DNA of 64,000 nucleotides from an uncultured Bacteriovorax sp. (GCA_946481315.1 CAMLMH010000001.1:1-64000); one strand, 5' to 3'; counted from the stretch's first letter, positions 28,357 through 37,856 are shown. The notes: generated from the letters alone by a model not told the origin. Numbers and translations are program-made.

Positions 28357-29161
28357 AACCATTGCTTATCTTTATGCCAACTGGTTAATCATTCTTATCA
28401 CTGTTTTGTTTTGCCAGATCTTTCCCTGGCTTTATCTGATTGGCTTTTTCCTCATTGCCAGCAGACAGTTTGCTATTTATCTCGTGGGACATGAAGGTCT
28501 GCATGGGCTTATTACTAAGAATTCATTTTTCAATGATTACATCACAAAATATTTTTGCTTATTTCCGGTACTTGTTTCGCTAGAAATGTACCGCACTAAC
28601 CACCTTGCCCATCATCGCTTCTTAGGAACAGCCGTTGATCCAGACAGAAATTTATATAATTTCTACCCAGTAAAGAAGGAGACTTTTTTTAAATCACTTT
28701 TTCAAAGTTATTTCAACCTCAAGTTGTTGAAAGATTTCCTTAGATATTTCACACCTTTTTATCTTTTAAAAAAGATGGGGGGCGCAAAGGCACTGAAGAA
28801 GGGAGATTTCCTGGAGTATTTTATTTATCTGACTTTGACACTGCTCTTTCTCGCAGTTACTGGTTTGTGGTTTATTTATCTTAAATACTGGCTTGCCCCA
28901 CTGCTGTTGATGATCCCGTATTACTATTTTGTCAGCGCCCTTCAACACGGTCTTATCCATGAAAATGCTGAAGGACAAAATTCACGAAACATCAAAGGAT
29001 CAGGACTGGCGATGGAGTTTCTCCTTCCATGTAAGACAAATTTTCATGGAACTCACCATGATTATCCCGGTGTCGCATGCTGGGAACTGGCCAAGGTAGC
29101 CGAAAAACAAAATACTCCTGCAGAAAGCTATTCCGAAGCGGTCGCCAAATTACTCACGTGA
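28349..29161 (+). CDS. Membrane fatty-acid desaturase-like protein
   Basis: This 270-residue di-iron membrane enzyme has the three histidine boxes HEGLH (48-52), HLAHH (85-89) and HGTHH near residue 234, with hydrophobic segments between them. The family desaturates or hydroxylates acyl chains. Coupling to a carrier protein suggests a carrier-bound acyl substrate rather than bulk lipids. It ends the plus-strand operon and overlaps the convergent permease gene by 8 bases. Confidence 0.85.
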   Translation: MNKTIAYLYANWLIILITVLFCQIFPWLYLIGFFLIASRQFAIYLVGHEGLHGLITKNSFFNDYITKYFCLFPVLVSLEMYRTNHLAHHRFLGTAVDPDRNLYNFYPVKKETFFKSLFQSYFNLKLLKDFLRYFTPFYLLKKMGGAKALKKGDFLEYFIYLTLTLLFLAVTGLWFIYLKYWLAPLLLMIPYYYFVSALQHGLIHENAEGQNSRNIKGSGLAMEFLLPCKTNFHGTHHDYPGVACWELAKVAEKQNTPAESYSEAVAKLLT

Positions 29162-29891
29162 AAAACTTTTTTCTCTGATGGGTAATTAGATAATCAAAAG
29201 AATAATAAAGAAAAAAACCAGTAAGACTCAGAAAGTATACACCTGAATATACATTAATGAGTTTAAACTGATCCCAGGATCTCCAGATATAATACCCAAT
29301 ACCATTATTACTTGTGGTTGTTTCACTTACCACAACCAGAGTTAGACCGTAATTAACAGCAAGCTTCATTCCGGTTAATATTTCTAATTGAGCTCCTTTT
29401 AATAGATAATGATAGATAAAATCCAGTCTTTTTAGTGGATAGATGGCCAGGATCTCAGCCGTTTTTCCTGATATTAATTTTTTAAAGCCTATTCTGGAAT
29501 TAATGAATACCGGATAAAAAATACCGACAGAAATCAAAGCGATTTTTGATTTTTCATCAATACCGAAAACCAACAGCATTAATGGAAAGATTGCTACTTT
29601 GGGCAATGGAAACGTCAGAGCTACAATCGGATTAAAAATCTGATCGACGATATTAAATTTTGCACAAGCGGCAGCAAAAAAAATAGCGAGCGGAAACGTT
29701 ATCGTTATTGCTACAAAGAGACGGCCAAAACTCGACCAGATATCCATTAAGAAGTATTGATCTGTAAGGAGAGTCCCTAAATTTTTTATAACAGCGAATG
29801 GGGATGGATAAAAAGCAGAGTCTATCAGCTGGATATTAACCAGCAAGTGCCAAGCTATCGCTGCTGCTATGATTGTAAGAATACTTCTCAT
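29154..29891 (-). CDS. ABC importer permease, sulfonate/nitrate type
   Basis: This 245-residue integral membrane permease of the SsuC/TauC/NrtB group has about six hydrophobic segments and a cytoplasmic loop near residues 150-175 that should contact the ATPase (KTAEILAIYPL...). It is the last gene of a three-gene importer operon with 4-base overlaps. The substrate cannot be read from sequence; taurine, sulfonate, nitrate, or pyrimidine precursors are the family range. Confidence 0.85.
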   Translation of the reverse strand: MRSILTIIAAAIAWHLLVNIQLIDSAFYPSPFAVIKNLGTLLTDQYFLMDIWSSFGRLFVAITITFPLAIFFAAACAKFNIVDQIFNPIVALTFPLPKVAIFPLMLLVFGIDEKSKIALISVGIFYPVFINSRIGFKKLISGKTAEILAIYPLKRLDFIYHYLLKGAQLEILTGMKLAVNYGLTLVVVSETTTSNNGIGYYIWRSWDQFKLINVYSGVYFLSLTGFFLYYSFDYLITHQRKKFFT

Positions 29892-30610
29892 TGCTGATCC
29901 TTTTTATAAAAGGCATGGATTGTTGCAAATTGAGTAGCATAGTTTGGTTTATTTTTTTCTGATGCTAAATCTTCTGTGTGCTGAGCTTCTGGTGAGCGGA
30001 TCAGTATATTCTCAGTAAGTTTTTTTTCATGACGGGAGAGAAATGAAATAGTGTGGCTTAAGTATATTGCTTCATCTATGTCGTGGGTAACCAGAATGAT
30101 AGTTGGTTTGTAGTCCTTCCAGAGCTCAATAGTAAAGTTATATAAATCTTCTTTTTGTATTTGATCCAGATGTGAAAAAGGTTCATCAAGTAAAATGATC
30201 TCCGGTTTATTCAGGAAAGCTCTTAATAGGTTAAACTTTTGCTTAGTTCCACCAGAAAGAGCATTGGGCGCATAATCCAGATAGCTCTTGAGCTTGAATC
30301 TTTCCAGCCAGCTGTTTGTATTAAGTTTAAGTCCCGAAGAGAGCTCTATATTTTTACGTATCGTTAGCCATTCGAAAAACGCCTGTTCCTGAAAAACGAA
30401 TGAAATTTTTTTTGCACTTATTTCACGCTTGCCGGCTGACTGTTTAGTCATGCCGGCAATTAATTTCAAAAGCAGGCTTTTTCCTGAACCAGTTGTTCCG
30501 ATAATAGTATGAATACAGTTCTTTTCTACATTCAGATTCAGGCCGTTTAGTATTTGGCTGTTTCCAATGGCCAGCTGTATGTTTTCGAGAATGACTGAAT
30601 ATTCTTTCAT
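29888..30610 (-). CDS. ABC importer ATPase
   Basis: This 240-residue nucleotide-binding subunit has Walker A GTTGSGKS (near residue 40), the Q-loop FVFQEQAFF, the signature LSGGTKQKFNLLRA (slightly unusual, Thr-Lys where Gln/Met-Arg is common), Walker B IILLDEPF and the switch histidine VTHD. It powers the permease and binding protein encoded beside it. Confidence 0.9.
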   Translation of the reverse strand: MKEYSVILENIQLAIGNSQILNGLNLNVEKNCIHTIIGTTGSGKSLLLKLIAGMTKQSAGKREISAKKISFVFQEQAFFEWLTIRKNIELSSGLKLNTNSWLERFKLKSYLDYAPNALSGGTKQKFNLLRAFLNKPEIILLDEPFSHLDQIQKEDLYNFTIELWKDYKPTIILVTHDIDEAIYLSHTISFLSRHEKKLTENILIRSPEAQHTEDLASEKNKPNYATQFATIHAFYKKDQQ

Positions 30611-31599
30611 TTTAAAGTGGTCGCTGCATATTCGGTAAATGTAGTGTCGATGATAGTTTTTGGATTGAGCTTCTTTTTAATATACTTTTTTTCATACCAT
30701 TTAATATCATCACTGAATTCCTTAACATTTAGTCTACCATAGGGATTTAATCCCACAATTGCCATTTTTTCCCAGATAATAGCATCATCAATTTTGATAG
30801 ATTTTTTTAAGTCTGAGATAACCTCGTTTCTTCCGATGTTGTTTAAAAAGGCATTGTTGTAATCAGCAATACCTTTACTGTAGGCAATCATAAATTTCTT
30901 TGCTTCATCAGGATTTTCCTTAATAAATTTTGGGGAATAAAAGAGAGCACCACTTTGCTGTTTGGGATAGCCCTCTGACCCACGTGCAACTATTGTTGCG
31001 ATATTATCCATGACGACTTTTGTGAGAAAAGGCTCGATTTGAATAGCTGCATCGATTAGACCCGATTTTAAGGCAAGGTTCATTTCAGCATAGGAAACTT
31101 TAACAAAGGTTACGTCCTTTAAGGTGAGCCCTCCCTTCATCAAAAAACGTTCGGTTAAAATTTCCTGGGAAACACCATCAAGGGATGTCAGTCCCATTTT
31201 GAATCCCTTCAGATCTTTGAATTTTTTATATCTTCCGCTTTTGATAAGTTCATTTCTAACGATTAAGGACAAATAGTCCTTTCCAGGAGCAAGATGTCCT
31301 TTATCGGCTACGATTTTAAAATCCTGCCCTTCAGCAATAGCATTAAAAAGACCAGCCGTAATATTTCCAGCTCCCACATCCAGCTCTCCCTTTGAAAGAA
31401 GTAAAGTCATGGGAGCGCCGGAACTATTAAAATCTGTAATTTCAACTTCCAGCCCTTGCTCTTTAAAATAGCCTCTTTCTTTTGCCAGATAGATTCCTGC
31501 AGAGCTGGTGACTGGTGAAGATCCGACTTTAATTATCTTTGCTGCGAGGGGAGATGAGGAAATCAAGAGAACAAACAAAGTGGCCAATAATGGTTGCAT
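30607..31599 (-). CDS. Periplasmic binding protein, SsuA/NMT1-like
   Basis: This 330-residue type II periplasmic binding protein has a signal peptide cleaved near SPLAA/K (residues 1-20) and the family pattern KVGSSPVTSSAGIYLAKERGYFKEQGLEVEI, QEILTERFL, and AAIQIEPFL. AAGGA lies seven bases before ATG. It is the first gene of the importer operon and follows a 20-bp palindrome. The family binds sulfonates, nitrate, thiamine precursors and similar anions or aromatics; which one applies here is open. Confidence 0.87.
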   Translation of the reverse strand: MQPLLATLFVLLISSSPLAAKIIKVGSSPVTSSAGIYLAKERGYFKEQGLEVEITDFNSSGAPMTLLLSKGELDVGAGNITAGLFNAIAEGQDFKIVADKGHLAPGKDYLSLIVRNELIKSGRYKKFKDLKGFKMGLTSLDGVSQEILTERFLMKGGLTLKDVTFVKVSYAEMNLALKSGLIDAAIQIEPFLTKVVMDNIATIVARGSEGYPKQQSGALFYSPKFIKENPDEAKKFMIAYSKGIADYNNAFLNNIGRNEVISDLKKSIKIDDAIIWEKMAIVGLNPYGRLNVKEFSDDIKWYEKKYIKKKLNPKTIIDTTFTEYAATTLK

Positions 31600-31657
31600 G
31601 ACAAAATCCTTGTATGGTTTTAATCATTCAATATTGCACTCGGATTAAGTCGGATTC

Positions 31658-31677
31658 AACCCGATATATATCGGGTT
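31658..31677 (-). promoter_or_regulatory. 20-bp palindrome before the importer operon
   Basis: AACCCGATATATATCGGGTT is a perfect 20-bp palindrome between the FNR-like gene and the importer operon. Next to it, toward the importer, is the direct repeat CGGATT-AAGT-CGGATT (about 31641-31656). There is no T run on the minus strand, so an operator is more likely than a terminator, though a terminator of the regulator gene is not excluded. Confidence 0.5.
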
Positions 31678-31679
31678 TT

Positions 31680-32378
31680 CTAATCAATTTCTGCCAATTT
31701 TTTTAACATATCCGGGCGGATAATGTTTATTTTTTTGTCATTCTCCTCAATCCAGCCTTCTTCCCGGAATTCTGAAAACAGACGAATGATGGTATCTTCG
31801 GCGGCACCTACAAGTTGAGCTATCTCTGATCGACTCAATTTTAAGTCTATGGTTGTGGCTTGATCCTGAGAATATTCAGCCATGAGTTTTATCAGAAATT
31901 GGGCAAATCGCTCCCGTACATTTTTTTGTTTGTGCAGATAATGAGCCTGTTCAGTAGTATTAATTTCTGCTGCCATTCGGGTTATCAGCTTACGGGCAAA
32001 AGTCGTATTTTCGTTGAGCATTCGATTTATGTTTTCCATTGAAATGAAACATAATTTGGAACCAGCTAGTGCAACTGCACTTCCTTTGAACTGCTTATCT
32101 AAAAAAATACTCCTATGGCCGACGGTATCTCCTGGCGGAGCAAGTCTCACAATTTTTTCAGCCTCATTTTTGTTTTTTTGTAAGACTTTGATACCTCCGG
32201 TACCAATGCAATAAAGACCATTCGTTGCATCGCCTTGTCTGAAGACAATTTCATTTCTTGCAACAAACATTTCAATTTTTAGCGAAGCTAATTGTTTCAG
32301 TTCTTCTTCTGTAAATTCACTAAAAATACTTTTATTCCAGGCCGGGCATTTTGCACATGTCATTGTTTTGCAATCCAT
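31680..32378 (-). CDS. FNR-like Crp-family regulator
   Basis: This 232-residue regulator has an N-terminal cyclic-nucleotide-binding fold (VFRQGD, PPGDTVG) and a C-terminal helix-turn-helix (LSRSEIAQLVGAAEDTIIRLFSEF). Cys3, Cys8 and Cys11 near the start plus Cys110 in the beta roll mirror the four-cysteine layout of FNR, so it may hold an oxygen-sensitive iron-sulfur cluster. It lies 7 bases after the MBOAT gene and 80 bases before the importer operon; it could regulate the importer, the precursor operon or itself. Target sites are not clearly visible. Confidence 0.82.
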   Translation of the reverse strand: MDCKTMTCAKCPAWNKSIFSEFTEEELKQLASLKIEMFVARNEIVFRQGDATNGLYCIGTGGIKVLQKNKNEAEKIVRLAPPGDTVGHRSIFLDKQFKGSAVALAGSKLCFISMENINRMLNENTTFARKLITRMAAEINTTEQAHYLHKQKNVRERFAQFLIKLMAEYSQDQATTIDLKLSRSEIAQLVGAAEDTIIRLFSEFREEGWIEENDKKINIIRPDMLKKLAEID

Positions 32379-32385
32379 AACATTC

Positions 32386-33735
32386 CTAAAAAAGAGAATA
32401 TATAAAACCGGAAGTTTGATTTATGCTGGCCATTGCAAAGACTACCAACACTCCAAGGCTAAAAATAATCGTTCTTAAAAATGGATTTTTAGAATGAATA
32501 ATTTTTATAAAAGTCTCCGGTTTTTTAGTATGTACATATTCTACCATGATCAATGCAATACAACCGAGAATCAGAGGAAGCTTTAAGTTGACTGCGAAAA
32601 TCACTAATTTCTCCCAGGCGGAATGCGTGATTAAAGATGTCATGATTTGTCGAAACTGATTTAAAGACTGCGAACGAAAAAGCACACCGGGAATTGAAAT
32701 GCTGAACACATAGAACCAAATCCAGGGGAAAAACATCAAGTATTTGTTAGACTTGATGTTTAGTTTGCGTACTTGATTAGCAAAATATATGAGGAGAACC
32801 TGAACAATGGCATAGCATATGTAAGTCCATTTGAGCCCATGCCAGATTGCAAATACCATGAAAGTTACCAGCATAATTGCATAGGGACCGGCTTTTCCGA
32901 AGGGTGATGTTACAAGTGGATAAAAAATATAATTTCTTATCCAGGAGGTTAGTGACATATGCCATCGCTTCCAGAACTCGATAATGGAAGAAGTATGAAA
33001 AGGATTATTGAAGTTTTGAGGTAATGAAATTCCAAAGATCAGTCCAATTCCTATTGCCACATCTGTATAACCGGAAAAATTGGCGTAAATTTCATATTTG
33101 TTGAAAAGGAAGGGAATAAGCAAATCAATGTTTGGATTCAGATCGGGTAAGTACAAATGGCTCGTCAAAATGCTAAGGTTTCCTGCTACGGCCATGATTT
33201 TAAAACACCCAAATATAATATAGAAAATCCCTGATGTAAGATTGGCGCCTGAAAAATACAGTTGATTTCTAGGATCATTAACAAAGGGCGAATACTGAAG
33301 AATTGGTCCTGTGGCAATATTGGAAAAAAGAAAAGAGTAGCTGAAATAATGAGATAATCCATTAAGTGGGCTTTTTCTGATATTAACATCTATCAGAAAC
33401 GATAGTTGTTGAAAAACAAAAATGGAAATTCCAATAGGAAGTAGATAGCTTTCATTCTGAATCGGAAGAAGATATTTATAGTAAATGAGAAATAAAAGAT
33501 TAATAGTAATAAGCGCAGGTCCGGGCCAGTTTCTTTCTCTAAAAAGAGTCGTAACTGTGTAATTTAAAATTGCCAGCAGAATGAAAAAGAAACCTACCCA
33601 CTGATTTAATGAAATAATATATACTATTGATAAAGAAGCTATTATTAACCAGCGTCTCTTTAGACTTACGGCAAATGATAACATAAACGCTATTGCGGTC
33701 AGAAATAATACAGGGAAAAGGGAAAAAGTACCCAT
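32386..33735 (-). CDS. MBOAT acyltransferase (DltB/AlgI-like)
   Basis: This is a 449-residue polytopic membrane protein of the membrane-bound O-acyltransferase family. The catalytic signature is IIEFWKRWHMSLTSWIRNYI and, downstream, the invariant histidine in FAIWHGLKW. It should transfer an acyl or aminoacyl group from a carrier across or at the membrane to an extracytoplasmic acceptor. I prefer ATG 33735; a TTG immediately before is possible. The adjacent ligase, carrier and SGNH genes complete a Dlt-like set. Confidence 0.9.
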   Translation of the reverse strand: MGTFSLFPVLFLTAIAFMLSFAVSLKRRWLIIASLSIVYIISLNQWVGFFFILLAILNYTVTTLFRERNWPGPALITINLLFLIYYKYLLPIQNESYLLPIGISIFVFQQLSFLIDVNIRKSPLNGLSHYFSYSFLFSNIATGPILQYSPFVNDPRNQLYFSGANLTSGIFYIIFGCFKIMAVAGNLSILTSHLYLPDLNPNIDLLIPFLFNKYEIYANFSGYTDVAIGIGLIFGISLPQNFNNPFHTSSIIEFWKRWHMSLTSWIRNYIFYPLVTSPFGKAGPYAIMLVTFMVFAIWHGLKWTYICYAIVQVLLIYFANQVRKLNIKSNKYLMFFPWIWFYVFSISIPGVLFRSQSLNQFRQIMTSLITHSAWEKLVIFAVNLKLPLILGCIALIMVEYVHTKKPETFIKIIHSKNPFLRTIIFSLGVLVVFAMASINQTSGFIYSLF

Positions 33736-33758
33736 CAATATGTTCCAGGAAAAAAAGG

Positions 33759-35117
33759 ATGAGTGATATTGATAAAATTTTAGCAGAACTTAATGGCTTG
33801 AGTCTATCTGCAATCACTGAAGTTGGTTCTGGCAAATCCTATTCAGCGGCTGATTTTAAAGCAGCGATCCGCTCTAAAGTTTATGTCTTCTATAATGATT
33901 ATGCGATTCGGGAAGGTCACAGTGTGTTGTTGTTGAAAAACAACTCGATTGATTTTTTCATCGATTTCATGGCTTTGTTGTGCATCGGGGCGACAATCGT
34001 GCCGTTGGATAAAAAAATCAGTTCTCCGGAGCTGGAAAAGATCAAAAATGCGACTGAGCCGTTTTTGATTGTGACCGATGAAAAAGATGAACTCTCAGAA
34101 AAAAAAATAAATGAGCATCTGAAAAATCAAGCCCTCATTTTGTTTACCTCTGGTACAACGACCCTTCCTAAAGGAGTGGTTATTTCCAAAAAAGCTCTTT
34201 TGAAAAAAATGGATGTGCTCGAAAAGTTCATTCCTCTTTCTGACATTGCACACACACTTTGTTTTGTACCTACCTATTTTGGTCACGGATTAATCTGCAA
34301 TTGTCTTTTTCCATTATTGAAAGGCAAGCATTTATTTATCAGTGATAGATTAGATCTGAAGTTAGCGTCTACATTTTCGGAAACTATCGAAAAATATCGG
34401 ATCAACTTTTTTAGCTCAGTTCCAAGCCATTGGGAAATGATACTTGAATTTTCCAAAGTCTATAGAGGTGACACTTTAAAAAGAGTTCACTGTGCAAGTG
34501 CCCCTCTTAAAAAAGAGAAGTTGCAGCCTATACTAAACTGGATCAATCAGGCAGAACTTTATGATGTGTTTGGAGCAACTGAGATGCTTGGCTGGTTTGC
34601 GTGTAGAAAAATAGACAAGAATGCTGAGGCCGGAATCTTTGAGAATTTTTGGGATGTCTCTGTTTCATTCTCTCCGGACAATGAGTTGTTAGTCAGTTCT
34701 GACTTTATGTTTACTGGATACTGGACCAAGAACGGGGTTGACACAGTTAGCGTTTTTAATACAGGAGATATCTTCCGTGGGAATCGACTAATTGGCAGGT
34801 CTAAAAATGTAATTATAAAAAATGGTTTAAAAATTCAAGCAGAAGAATTAAATGCAGAATTGTCCTCATCTGGTTTAATAAAGGATGTAGCGGTATTTCC
34901 CGTTGATGACAAATACAGTGGTGAAGCCGTCGGTGTGTTTGTCGTTCTTAGAGAAAACATTGACCTGGATTCTTTTAAAGAATTCTGTCGGAAAAACCTT
35001 TCTGCACTTAAAATACCGAAGGTCTATAAAGTTGTTAATGAAATTCCAGTTAATAATCGCGGAAAATGTAGTTTGAATGATCTTAAGAAATTTTATGAAG
35101 CAGGTATGAATGAATAA
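33759..35117 (+). CDS. AMP-forming acyl/aminoacyl ligase (DltA-like role)
   Basis: This 452-residue adenylating enzyme has the P-loop LFTSGTTTLPKGV, the VFGATEM motif, NTGDIF, the hinge KNGLKIQAEE and the C-terminal lysine region NNRGKC. It would activate an acid as the adenylate and load it on a carrier protein, most likely the one encoded immediately after (8-base overlap). I chose ATG 33759; the frame opens 22 codons earlier. Substrate specificity cannot be predicted with confidence; fatty, hydroxy or amino acids are possible. Confidence 0.88.
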   Translation: MSDIDKILAELNGLSLSAITEVGSGKSYSAADFKAAIRSKVYVFYNDYAIREGHSVLLLKNNSIDFFIDFMALLCIGATIVPLDKKISSPELEKIKNATEPFLIVTDEKDELSEKKINEHLKNQALILFTSGTTTLPKGVVISKKALLKKMDVLEKFIPLSDIAHTLCFVPTYFGHGLICNCLFPLLKGKHLFISDRLDLKLASTFSETIEKYRINFFSSVPSHWEMILEFSKVYRGDTLKRVHCASAPLKKEKLQPILNWINQAELYDVFGATEMLGWFACRKIDKNAEAGIFENFWDVSVSFSPDNELLVSSDFMFTGYWTKNGVDTVSVFNTGDIFRGNRLIGRSKNVIIKNGLKIQAEELNAELSSSGLIKDVAVFPVDDKYSGEAVGVFVVLRENIDLDSFKEFCRKNLSALKIPKVYKVVNEIPVNNRGKCSLNDLKKFYEAGMNE

Positions 35118-35340
35118 AAGTGAAATAATTCTTAAAGTTTTTAATAAAATTTTTGATACTCAATTTGGCAGTTTGGATATTGAAAGAGAACTACTTCCAG
35201 AATGGGATTCGATGAAACATGCTGAACTGATCATAGAGTTACAAAAAGAATTAAAAGTAAGGTTTAGAACAGAGGATATTGTTGATGTTAGCAATGCCCA
35301 TCAGTTCATCGGTGCTCTCGAGAGATCTAATAAGAAGTGA
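35110..35340 (+). CDS. Acyl carrier protein (second)
   Basis: This 76-residue carrier protein has the phosphopantetheine site EWDSMKHAEL; Ser34 is the attachment site. It overlaps the ligase gene by 8 bases and, at its end, the convergent SGNH gene by 14 bases. Distinct from the carrier at 28102, it is the natural partner of the adjacent ligase. Confidence 0.87.
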   Translation: MNKSEIILKVFNKIFDTQFGSLDIERELLPEWDSMKHAELIIELQKELKVRFRTEDIVDVSNAHQFIGALERSNKK

Positions 35341-36316
35341 GTTGCTGTTTGAGGAATAAACTGAATTTTTCAGCCCCTCTGGCGTTGAGATGATTAAAAT
35401 CTAAAAAATCAGACCGATCTAGTTCCTTACCCATTTGTAATCCGTCTATTACAATAAAATTCTCATCCTTAATCTGATTAAGCAGATAATCAACAGAATG
35501 TATATAGCTCGAAATGTCTTTGCGGGTAATGTAATTTGCCATGGGGGTTTTCAGAAAAAACACTTTTAAATCATTTTTTTTAGCTTCCTGAACAATCCCT
35601 TTCAATGTCGACAATTCACTTGAAGGTATCGTCACGGCATTTGAAAAGTGATTAAAATAGGGAGCCATGAATTTGGTGGAAGGGAGAACTTTATCAGAGT
35701 TTTCAGCGAAGTGTCCTGCGTTTTTTTCTAAGGAGCTTTGAAACAGGAAGCGATAATCCTCATAGTCTTGTTGTGTTAATCTGAGCCGGTGAATAAAAGC
35801 TTCAGCTGCATATTTATCCAGATGGAATCGTGACAGAAAAAACCGCCAACGAATCTCTGCCCATGTCTGCCAATTAGTATTTTCGCCCATTAATAGGTGA
35901 TCAATTTCATCAAGAGTCATTATTCCATTAGGAACCAGAATGCTCCAGATATCTAGCCCATAGTGATCCCGTATAAAACTCTGGCTTATAATCAATCCTT
36001 TTCGAATTTTTTTTAGATCCCATTTTTTTATCAATTGCTGACTATGGAACAAAGATGAAGCCAGCAAGGTTCTCCCTTCAGATGATCCCGATAGCAGTAA
36101 GGGGGCTACTGAATAGAGGGCGCTGGAGTCGCCTAATATGACATAGTCCAGATCGTTTAGAATAGGACCGGACGATCGACGGAAAGTTTCCTGCGCTCTG
36201 ATCGAATAAATATTAGAATGGGGATAAACATGCTTTTCCATAAAGAGAATATATCCAGCCAATATTGAGACCAGAGGAAAAGCCACTTTAAGAATAATTT
36301 TAAGACGTTTATGCAT
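35327..36316 (-). CDS. SGNH-like membrane-anchored protein (DltD/AlgX-like)
   Basis: This 329-residue protein has one N-terminal hydrophobic anchor (residues 7-25) and an extracytoplasmic SGNH-hydrolase-like domain: block I GDSSALYS with the probable nucleophile Ser, and the C-terminal DFNHLNARG carrying the Asp/His pair. Such proteins complete acyl or alanyl transfer after an MBOAT. It lies beside the ligase, carrier and MBOAT but on the minus strand. Confidence 0.78.
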   Translation of the reverse strand: MHKRLKIILKVAFPLVSILAGYILFMEKHVYPHSNIYSIRAQETFRRSSGPILNDLDYVILGDSSALYSVAPLLLSGSSEGRTLLASSLFHSQQLIKKWDLKKIRKGLIISQSFIRDHYGLDIWSILVPNGIMTLDEIDHLLMGENTNWQTWAEIRWRFFLSRFHLDKYAAEAFIHRLRLTQQDYEDYRFLFQSSLEKNAGHFAENSDKVLPSTKFMAPYFNHFSNAVTIPSSELSTLKGIVQEAKKNDLKVFFLKTPMANYITRKDISSYIHSVDYLLNQIKDENFIVIDGLQMGKELDRSDFLDFNHLNARGAEKFSLFLKQQLTSY

Positions 36317-36374
36317 TTTCGGTTAAAATATTAAATGTAATTTTAAAATAAGCCCGCTTCCAAAGGATAGTCGA

Positions 36375-37790
36375 TTGGCCCTGTTAAATCTAGCAGCTAT
36401 TATTTTTTTGATTTACCTGTTGGGCTCTTCAGCTTTTCTTTTGATATCAATTGCATTGATTCTTAATCATTTTATTAAGAAACCCTTTTTAATTCTTTCA
36501 ATTTTTTCACCGTTAGTATTTATCTATAGTCTTTATCTGTCCAAGCTTGAGCAAGGTCCGGTTTATGATCTGATTCGGACAAGGTTTAAAATAGGATCAA
36601 TCGAAACATTGACTATCATTTTGATCTCTTTAATCGTCTGCTATTTTTTGTATGTCATAACTTTAAAAATTTATCGAAGGCTGGATACTGAAAGGAGGCA
36701 TCCTCTTGCTGCTGTTCTCTGTCTATTTGTAATGGTTTTTTTACTCAGCAAAGCTGAAATACATCTTCGCTACTGGCCGCTAATGATTACTATATTGCAG
36801 GCTTATTTCGCCAGTATATTTGTCATGCTCGCTTACGATCTGAAAGATGATAAAGAACTTTCAGATTTATCAACTGTGTCTCGGTTCAGTATGCTTAGCA
36901 CGATGCACTCCACATTCTTTCAACCTGGTGGAACTCAACTTTCCCCGAAAGGTTTAAAAGAACTCCGTCAAACACTTTTGCCCGCAGAAAATCAGGAATA
37001 CTGGCAAATAGCTGCATTGAAAATGCTTTTGTTGTGTGTAGCGCTTAGATTTATTGCAGTTTTACTGGGGCATTTATTTTTGGGACTAGAGAATATTTCA
37101 TTGATCAAACTCCACATTCCAGCTTTTCCAATAATGGAAATTGATATGCACAAAACTATCCCTCGTTATTATGCCTTTAGTCAGCATGTGGAGCGCAGCC
37201 AGATTTATCTCTTGGTATTTATCAGAAGTATTCACTGGTTTATTATTAAGTATATAGGTTTCAATAGTAAAATAGCTCTTCTGTGGTTCATGGGCTTTCC
37301 AATTGAGCTTGGAATTCTAAATCCTTTTAGAGCTTCTTCGTTTGTCGATTTTTTCCGGCGAACTCATGTTTATGTCGCTCATTTTTATCGAGTTTTCATC
37401 TACCCTTATGTAAGTTCATTGTTAAGAAATATTAAAAATATTCGCTTTAAAAAGTATCTTGCTATCTGGTTGATGATTATCCTGGGTGGATTTTTATACC
37501 AGACTGTTTCACACAGTTATCAGATGTTTTGGTGGGAAAGAGCGGAGTTTTATCAGGTGATGCTTTCGCGCTTAACTTACAATTGTATCCTGGCTACGGC
37601 CATTACGGTTAGTTTATATATCGAAAAACGCTTCCCGCCAAAGCAAAACGTGCTCAGGATTTTTAGAGGGTCTTTATATTTGGTGTTTTATACGGTCGTA
37701 ATGTCGTTGAGCGCATCCAGTAAATTTCAGTCGTTTCATGCTGAAGATCTTATTCACTATCTTCTCTTTTTGGTGGGCTTTGGAACCTAA
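36375..37790 (+). CDS. Polytopic membrane protein, possibly MBOAT-like (second)
   Basis: This 471-residue protein has roughly ten hydrophobic segments. A TTG start at 36375 is supported by AAAGGA eight bases upstream. The segment FVDFFRRTHVYVAHFYRVFI recalls the MBOAT FW-RRWH region, and HSYQMFWW later has a histidine in a plausible position, but the family is not certain. It shares this layout with the protein at 26779. Downstream is a membrane-anchored binding-protein-like gene. Confidence 0.55.
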   Translation: MALLNLAAIIFLIYLLGSSAFLLISIALILNHFIKKPFLILSIFSPLVFIYSLYLSKLEQGPVYDLIRTRFKIGSIETLTIILISLIVCYFLYVITLKIYRRLDTERRHPLAAVLCLFVMVFLLSKAEIHLRYWPLMITILQAYFASIFVMLAYDLKDDKELSDLSTVSRFSMLSTMHSTFFQPGGTQLSPKGLKELRQTLLPAENQEYWQIAALKMLLLCVALRFIAVLLGHLFLGLENISLIKLHIPAFPIMEIDMHKTIPRYYAFSQHVERSQIYLLVFIRSIHWFIIKYIGFNSKIALLWFMGFPIELGILNPFRASSFVDFFRRTHVYVAHFYRVFIYPYVSSLLRNIKNIRFKKYLAIWLMIILGGFLYQTVSHSYQMFWWERAEFYQVMLSRLTYNCILATAITVSLYIEKRFPPKQNVLRIFRGSLYLVFYTVVMSLSASSKFQSFHAEDLIHYLLFLVGFGT

Positions 37791-37856
37791 AGCATTCTGA
37801 ACTTTGAATTCTTTTTTTTTAAGGGTAGAATTAGACAAATTATGAAGTGAGGATCT

